Source: JBLNDG01 sp050261415
GTDB lineage: Bacteria; Bacillota; Clostridia; Lutisporales; Lutisporaceae
Direction of reading: 5' to 3'
DNA length: 19,217 nucleotides
NCBI GenBank assembly: GCA_050261415.1
Contig: JBLNDG010000109.1
Location: 1-19,217 of the forward strand
Both the position numbers and the translations under genes were made by a program. Of the stretch, positions 15,262 through 19,217 are shown one piece after another (within the stretch, counting starts at the first letter, position 1; each line of letters begins with the position of its first letter). The notes under the pieces were generated by a model, which worked only from the letters and a program-made list of their open reading frames with translations, was not told where the DNA came from and ran no database searches.

Positions 15262-16122
15262 ATGCGTATTGACGGTGTCTGGCTCCCCATAATCACACCC
15301 TTTCTGCGGGATGAGGTTGATTTCAGGTCTTACAATAGAATGATTGACCACTATATAAACAAGGGCGTTTCAGGCATTATACCCCTGGGAACCACGGGGG
15401 AAAGTCCCACGGTGAGTGATGAGGAGTTTGAAGAAATTGTTGAAAGAACTATGGAATATGTAAATGGACGTGTTCCCGTAATTGTAGGCGTCGGAGGCAA
15501 CAATACAAAAAAGGTGCAAAAGCAGCTCAAGATTGTTGAGAGGCATAAGGTAAACGGTATTCTTTCCGTATGCCCCTATTACAACAGGCCCGATCAGAGA
15601 GGCATCTTCGAGCATTTTAAAAGAATATCCGAAGCTACTTATCTGGATGTCATCATATACAATATCCCTTACAGGACAGGGAGAAATATTGAAAACGAGA
15701 CAATCCACAAGCTTTCAGAGCTCAAAAACATAATAGGGCTTAAGGATGCAAGCGGGGATATAAAGCAGACGCTTTCGCTGCTGCTGGATGCTCCCGCTGA
15801 CTTTTCAATAATGACCGGAGAAGATATTTTCTTCTATATAACCCTTGTTTACGGTGGGCATGGAGGTATCCTTGCATCATCCCATGTGGAAACCGAAAGC
15901 TTTATAGAGGTATACAACAAAGTAAAGGAAAATGACCATCAGGGGGCTTTTAAGATTTGGAAAAGACTTGCGGAAATTATACCGCTGCTCTTTGAAGAAC
16001 CGAACCCATCGCCTATTAAATACTGCCTCAGGAAAATGGGCCTCATAGAATCTTCCGAGCTCAGGCTCCCGCTGATGCCTGTTTCTGAAAAACTGCAGAA
16101 AAAGCTGGATAAATTTTTATAA
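15262..16122 (+). CDS. dapA: 4-hydroxy-tetrahydrodipicolinate synthase (DapA)
   Basis: Condenses pyruvate with aspartate semialdehyde, the first committed step of the diaminopimelate/lysine route. I use the ATG at 15262 (286 residues, the usual length), because GGAGG at 15250-15254 precedes it; the frame is open further upstream but without a site. Active-site residues fall at the same numbers as in E. coli DapA: T44-T45 in GTTGE, Y107 in CPYYN, Y133 and R138 in YNIPYRTG, and the Schiff-base Lys K161 in IGLKDASGD. These fit DapA rather than N-acetylneuraminate lyase. The next gene makes its substrate, aspartate semialdehyde, 16 bases downstream. A dapA paralogue dedicated to dipicolinate during sporulation is an alternative. 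Confidence 0.9.
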   Translation: MRIDGVWLPIITPFLRDEVDFRSYNRMIDHYINKGVSGIIPLGTTGESPTVSDEEFEEIVERTMEYVNGRVPVIVGVGGNNTKKVQKQLKIVERHKVNGILSVCPYYNRPDQRGIFEHFKRISEATYLDVIIYNIPYRTGRNIENETIHKLSELKNIIGLKDASGDIKQTLSLLLDAPADFSIMTGEDIFFYITLVYGGHGGILASSHVETESFIEVYNKVKENDHQGAFKIWKRLAEIIPLLFEEPNPSPIKYCLRKMGLIESSELRLPLMPVSEKLQKKLDKFL

Positions 16123-16138
16123 CTTTGGAGGTATCAGA

Positions 16139-17224
16139 ATGAAAAGCAAGCTTAGAGTCGGGATTCTTGGAGGTACTGGATTTGTGGGGCAGCGGCTTGT
16201 AACACTGCTTCACAGCCATCCTTTCTTTGATATTCAAGTAATTGCCGCAAGTGAAAATTCAGCAGGCAGGAGCTACAGCGAAGCAGTGGGCAATAAATGG
16301 AAGCTCAGTTCCCCCATTCCCGACAGTATAAAGGCTATAAGGGTCAAAAGCCTGTACAATGTCGATGAAATCAGCAGCGAAGTGGATTTTGTATTCTGTG
16401 CTGTAAATATGCCATCAGGTGAAATAAGAGAGATTGAGGAAAGATATGCTAAAGCGGAGACCCCGGTTATCTCAAATAATTCGGCTCACCGATGGACTCC
16501 CGATGTTCCTGTAATAATACCTGAAATAAATGCAGATCATCTCAAGATACTGGATAAACAAAAATTACGCTTGGGCACTGCCAACGGTTTCATAGTAGCA
16601 AAGCCGAACTGCTCCATTCAAAGCTATGTACCTGCGATAAATGCCCTTATGGATTTTGAACCTGCTGCAATATCAGTCTGCACCTATCAGGCCATATCAG
16701 GAAGCGGCAAGACTTTTGCAGACTGGCCTGAGATGATGGATAATGTGATTCCTTATATAGCAGGAGAAGAGGAAAAAAGCGAGCAGGAACCTCTCAAGGT
16801 CTGGGGAAGAATAGAAGAAGGCAGGATTGTGAATGCAAAAGCGCCTGTAATAAGCGCCCAATGCATAAGGGTTCCGGTATCAGAAGGTCATCTGGCAACA
16901 GTATCAGTATCCTTCAAGCATAAACCGGATGAGGAAATAATACTGCAGCGTTGGAAAAACTACCGGGGCAAGCCACAGCTCCTGGGTCTCCCGACTGCTC
17001 CCAAACAGTTTCTGACTTACTTCAGTGAGGACAGCAGGCCGCAGACAAAGCTCGACAGGGATTTGGAATCAGGCATGGGCATAACCATTGGAAGGTTAAG
17101 GAGGGATACCCTATTCGATTATAAATTCGTTTGTCTGTCCCATAACACGTTAAGAGGTGCGGCAGGCGGTTCGGTGCTGACTGCCGAGCTTCTCACCGCT
17201 GAAGGATATTTAAAATCGAAATAA
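16139..17224 (+). CDS. asd: Aspartate-semialdehyde dehydrogenase
   Basis: Reduces L-aspartyl-4-phosphate to aspartate semialdehyde with NADPH. 361 residues. NADP-binding GGTGFVGQ is at 11-18, SNNSAHRW at 112-119, the catalytic nucleophile Cys158 in AKPNCSIQ, and a conserved His251 in SEGHLATV. The NCSIQ form and length are those of the archaeal/eukaryotic-type Asd subfamily, unlike the more common bacterial NCTTIQ/NCSTIQ enzymes; this subtype occurs in many Clostridia. ATG with GGAGGT six bases upstream, 16 bases after dapA, so the two form an operon that supplies and uses aspartate semialdehyde. A perfect hairpin follows 5 bases after the stop codon. Confidence 0.9.
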   Translation: MKSKLRVGILGGTGFVGQRLVTLLHSHPFFDIQVIAASENSAGRSYSEAVGNKWKLSSPIPDSIKAIRVKSLYNVDEISSEVDFVFCAVNMPSGEIREIEERYAKAETPVISNNSAHRWTPDVPVIIPEINADHLKILDKQKLRLGTANGFIVAKPNCSIQSYVPAINALMDFEPAAISVCTYQAISGSGKTFADWPEMMDNVIPYIAGEEEKSEQEPLKVWGRIEEGRIVNAKAPVISAQCIRVPVSEGHLATVSVSFKHKPDEEIILQRWKNYRGKPQLLGLPTAPKQFLTYFSEDSRPQTKLDRDLESGMGITIGRLRRDTLFDYKFVCLSHNTLRGAAGGSVLTAELLTAEGYLKSK

Positions 17225-17229
17225 TATAC

Positions 17230-17260
17230 AAGCCCCATTGCAGCTTCTGCAATGGGGCTT
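17230..17260. terminator. Bidirectional terminator between asd and the VanY-type gene
   Basis: AAGCCCCATTGCAG (17230-17243) and its exact complement CTGCAATGGGGCTT (17247-17260) form a 14-bp stem with a 3-base loop. It lies 5 bases after the asd stop and 5 bases from the end of the convergent gene. T-tracts are short on both sides, but position and stability argue for a shared terminator. Confidence 0.8.
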
Positions 17261-17265
17261 AACTA

Positions 17266-18540
17266 TCAGTATGTAAGTGTTAATGCATAGCCATCATTAT
17301 CAAGCTCCGAAATAGACCAGGTATAGCCGTCCAATGGCTCCAACACCAGTGCTTCGCCGTCAAAACCGTCTTTATCAATGTAATGTGCTATATAGCTGTT
17401 TCCGTCCCGGTCATTAAAGGAGACTATCCTGTTATCCTTTATATACTGTACGTATTCCTCAAGGCACAAATTCTTTTCCTTCATAAATTCCGAATGGCCT
17501 TTGCCTACATAACGGATATGCCATGGTTCATTAATTATCCCCGTTATTTGAGTTTTATCCTCAGGATATCTTATGACATAGCCGTACTTCCATGAGTTCT
17601 CGTACAGCCATTTGCCTTGCGGGGTACTTCCGAAGCGTCCTATAAGGCTTGTGGTTTCATTGCAGATATCAACAGCCAGTCCTGTCTGATGCTCACTGGT
17701 GCCGGGCACCGCTACCACCTTTGAAGCCTCTTCTATTGCATCCCTGCGGTACATTGTTCTTGAAAGCACCCCAACCTTGTTGTTAAAAATCGTATTCTGC
17801 TTGTCATAAGTCCTGAAACTGCTGGTAACCACAAAATTCTTCACCCCGGCGGCGTATGCATCTCCAAGCATTTTATCCAGGCCTTCCAGAGCTTCTGAAT
17901 TTATATTGTACTTACCGGTGGATCTCCCCTTTGTAAGAACCAGATTGGTCAGACCTTTGGGAAAATAATCCTTTGCCAGTGTGTTATCCTTGTTTACCAA
18001 TATAAGATTGTTTTTCAGCAAGTCGTTAATACTGCCGGAGTCAATTAAAGCATGGCTTGTCCCAATTTTTTGCATAGTAACATTGGCCTTACCGTCTTTT
18101 ACATTTATAATCGCATCAGCGGATATAACAGCTTTATTTGCTCTCTCCCCTGCAGGGTTTTCCATTGCACTGCTTTCTGCCAAATAGTAAATAATAAGCT
18201 TCATACTGTAATCGTCATTTGAATTCTCTACACCCTGGCCGCCCAACACCAGACCCCTGTTATTAAAAATGTTCTTCCCGTCAGATATTTTAATATATAT
18301 GCTGCTGTCTTCCTGTCCTGCAAATAGCAATCCCGTATCGGGATTATACCGAAAATCCATTCCGGTTCCCCTGGATATTTCGGAAAATGGTATGAGTGCA
18401 GTACCGTTTTCAATTTCAACTGAAGCGATAAAACTCATAAGAGAATTGTTTTCAGTATAACTTTCTGCTTCCATATCTGCAGTAACAATTGTATTCATTA
18501 TTATGGCTACTATAAATATAAGAGCAAATAGTTTCTTCAT
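17266..18540 (-). CDS. Secreted VanY-type D-alanyl-D-alanine carboxypeptidase (peptidase M15B)
   Basis: 424 residues with an N-terminal signal peptide (MKKLFALIFIVAIIMNTIVTADMEA) and no lipobox Cys, so it is exported. Residues about 40-165 are a beta-rich segment resembling a stalk or substrate-binding domain that I cannot name. The M15 catalytic part spans about 190-365: SSFRTYDKQ with Arg243, the zinc motif SEHQTGLAVD with His284 and Asp291, the catalytic Glu338 and third zinc ligand His341 in EPWHIRYVG. The enzyme trims terminal D-Ala from peptidoglycan stem peptides. The C-terminal 55 residues (FNDRDGNSYIAHYIDKDG...) form a small extra domain. GGAGGGCC lies just before the ATG. No vanH/A/X genes are nearby, so a housekeeping or sporulation wall role is likelier than vancomycin resistance. 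Confidence 0.88.
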   Translation of the reverse strand: MKKLFALIFIVAIIMNTIVTADMEAESYTENNSLMSFIASVEIENGTALIPFSEISRGTGMDFRYNPDTGLLFAGQEDSSIYIKISDGKNIFNNRGLVLGGQGVENSNDDYSMKLIIYYLAESSAMENPAGERANKAVISADAIINVKDGKANVTMQKIGTSHALIDSGSINDLLKNNLILVNKDNTLAKDYFPKGLTNLVLTKGRSTGKYNINSEALEGLDKMLGDAYAAGVKNFVVTSSFRTYDKQNTIFNNKVGVLSRTMYRRDAIEEASKVVAVPGTSEHQTGLAVDICNETTSLIGRFGSTPQGKWLYENSWKYGYVIRYPEDKTQITGIINEPWHIRYVGKGHSEFMKEKNLCLEEYVQYIKDNRIVSFNDRDGNSYIAHYIDKDGFDGEALVLEPLDGYTWSISELDNDGYALTLTY

Positions 18541-18585
18541 AGGCCCTCCAGTATAGGATCGACTTAATTTTGCATATAATAATTA

Positions 18586-18594
18586 ATTATAGCA
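18586..18594 (-). promoter_or_regulatory. Predicted extended -10 promoter for the VanY-type gene
   Basis: On the minus strand TGCTATAAT is a perfect extended -10 element (TATAAT at 18586-18591, TG at 18593-18594). It would start transcription about 39 bases before the ATG at 18540. No good -35 is seen at 17 bases, which extended -10 promoters do not strictly need. Confidence 0.45.
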
Positions 18595-18670
18595 AATTTG
18601 TATAATATTCTCTATATTATATTTTGCAAAAAATAGCACAAATTAAGGTTATATAAGATTGGATAAAAAA

Positions 18671-18734
18671 ACTCCTTGTATGTGCATACTGTTTTTTCAC
18701 CTGAATAAAATGAAATAAGTGCATATAAGGAGGT
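18671..18734 (+). promoter_or_regulatory. Leader of the peroxiredoxin gene with possible RBS-sequestering stem
   Basis: The ribosome binding site AAGGAGGT (18727-18734) lies 6 bases before ATG 18741. About 40 bases upstream CTCCTTGTATGTG (18671-18683) can pair with the stretch ending in AAGGAG (CTCCTT/AAGGAG plus about 7 further pairs, several of them wobble). If formed, this would hide the site. I find no well-spaced promoter in the preceding 130 AT-rich bases. Confidence 0.3.
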
Positions 18735-18740
18735 CTTTTT

Positions 18741-19181
18741 ATGAATTTTCCCTGCTGGTATATGCTGCCGGAAAATATGCTTTCAAATAGTAACGGAAAA
18801 AGCAAATCCAAGCTTGAAGCTATAAACTACAGCCCGCCAAAGCCGGGAGACCGTGTTCCGGGCTTTACTGCGGAGGCTGTAATAGATATGCAGCGAAAAA
18901 AAGTATCGCTGTCGGATTACAAGGGTAAATGGGTGGTACTGCTTTTCTATCCTTCCGATTTTACTTTCGTCTGACCTACTGACCTGGCGGCAGTTGCCGC
19001 AATATATCACAAATTTAAAAGTCTTTGTGCTGTTGTCCTTGGGGTAAGCACCGACAGCATTTATTCCCATAAGGTTTTCCTTGATACTTCGCCATCAGCC
19101 GGAAAAGTGAATTATCCCTTGCTGTCCGACAGATCCCATGAAATCTCAAAAAAATATGGTGTTCTATATATTTCGCACTAA
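18741..19181 (+). CDS. Selenocysteine-containing peroxiredoxin (PrxU-like), C-terminally truncated
   Basis: Peroxiredoxins reduce hydrogen peroxide and organic peroxides. ATG 18741 has an ideal ribosome binding site. The protein reads SPPKPGDRVPGFTAEAV, SLSDYKGKWVVLLFYPSDFTFV, then TGA (18972-18974, codon 78), then PTDLAAVAAIYHKF. The family active site is FYPxDFTFVC-P-T-E, so TGA occupies exactly the peroxidatic Cys position, and the frame stays open for 68 codons of recognisable peroxiredoxin (CAVVLGVSTDSIYSHKVFL, VNYPLLSDRSHEISKKYGVL). A SECIS-like hairpin follows the TGA. Selenocysteine peroxiredoxins are known from anaerobic Clostridia relatives. The homologous part stops after KKYGVLY at about 19168, where an inverted repeat begins, and TAA 19179-19181 ends the frame at 146 residues instead of about 200. 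The region of the resolving residue is missing, so this copy may be inactive. Confidence 0.8.
18972..19000 (+). promoter_or_regulatory. Bacterial SECIS-like element directing UGA to selenocysteine
   Basis: Twelve bases after the TGA, GCGGC (18987-18991) pairs perfectly with GCCGC (18996-19000), with loop AGTT (18992-18995). A G is the second loop base and the loop starts 18 bases after the UGA. This agrees with the known bacterial SECIS rules: a GC-rich upper stem just 3' of UGA inside the coding sequence, a small loop with G in its first two bases and a UGA-to-loop distance of about 16-37 bases. It is the GC-richest stretch in its surroundings. Confidence 0.72.
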
Positions 19182-19217
19182 ACATTTTACATTGAATTCA
19201 AGATGTGCGAAATATAT
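19166..19217. repeat. 13-bp inverted repeat interrupting the peroxiredoxin gene
   Basis: ATATATTTCGCAC (19166-19178) and its exact complement GTGCGAAATATAT (19205-19217) flank 26 AT-rich bases; the right arm is the last thing in the window. The left arm begins where peroxiredoxin similarity ends. It may be a small hairpin element, a MITE-like insertion, or the subterminal palindrome of an insertion sequence continuing outside. Confidence 0.6.

Noticed and set aside
17266..18540. Vancomycin resistance determinant
   Set aside because: The VanY-type domain is clear, but no vanH, D-Ala-D-Lac ligase, vanX or vanRS neighbour is present; such carboxypeptidases are common wall enzymes.
18741..19181. 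Use of an alternative genetic code (TGA = Trp)
   Set aside because: TGA terminates panE and the glycosidase frame, Trp is TGG throughout, and the TGA at 18972 stands at a Cys site.
1..19217. CRISPR arrays, tRNA and rRNA genes
   Set aside because: No regularly spaced repeats, cloverleaf-type sequences or rRNA-like conserved blocks were seen on reading both strands.

Overview
The window looks like a chromosomal segment of a low-GC, anaerobic, spore-forming-type Firmicute (class Clostridia). The reasons are AT-rich intergenic DNA, strong GGAGG-type ribosome binding sites, frequent TTG/GTG starts, a lipoprotein-type LivK, and an apparent selenocysteine peroxiredoxin. This placement is an inference from style and gene families, not from a marker gene. 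Trp is written TGG and several genes end in TGA, so the standard bacterial code applies.

Layout: (1) Positions 1-121 are the right end of an IS21-type element (last codons of an IstB-like ORF plus terminal repeats). (2) At 211-510 is a small gene resembling the 'CXXX repeat peptide modification system' proteins, broken by an in-frame TGA. (3) Positions 611-5332, minus strand, hold a complete branched-chain amino acid ABC importer in the order livK-H-M-G-F. It has hairpins between livK and livH and a roughly 330-nt leader with a strong promoter upstream. (4) Positions 5751-7166 hold a YfcC-family membrane transporter. (5) Positions 7330-15088, all minus strand, hold what looks like one AraC-led operon: AraC regulator, six-hairpin glycosidase, two nitrilase-family genes, ketopantoate reductase-like PanE, a small metallophosphoesterase-like protein, an unrecognised 334-residue protein and an MFS transporter, closed by an excellent terminator. 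The glycosidase (nonsense codon plus frameshift) and both nitrilases (internal deletion, frameshift) are broken, while the flanking genes read open. (6) Divergent from araC is a dapA-asd pair (15262-17224), the first two committed steps toward diaminopimelate/lysine. It ends at a perfect 14-bp hairpin that faces (7) a secreted VanY-type D,D-carboxypeptidase (17266-18540, minus). (8) At 18741 starts a peroxiredoxin whose peroxidatic cysteine codon is TGA, followed at the correct distance by a SECIS-like hairpin. Its C-terminal part is lost at a 13-bp inverted repeat at the very end of the window.

The liv and yfcC genes serve amino acid/organic acid uptake, dapA-asd and the carboxypeptidase serve peptidoglycan building blocks and remodelling, and the AraC operon appears to be a carbohydrate/amide utilisation or modification locus that is decaying. 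The two points most worth a second look are the selenocysteine peroxiredoxin with its interruption, and the uncommon AraC/glycosidase/double-nitrilase/PanE/phosphoesterase/unknown/MFS gene set.
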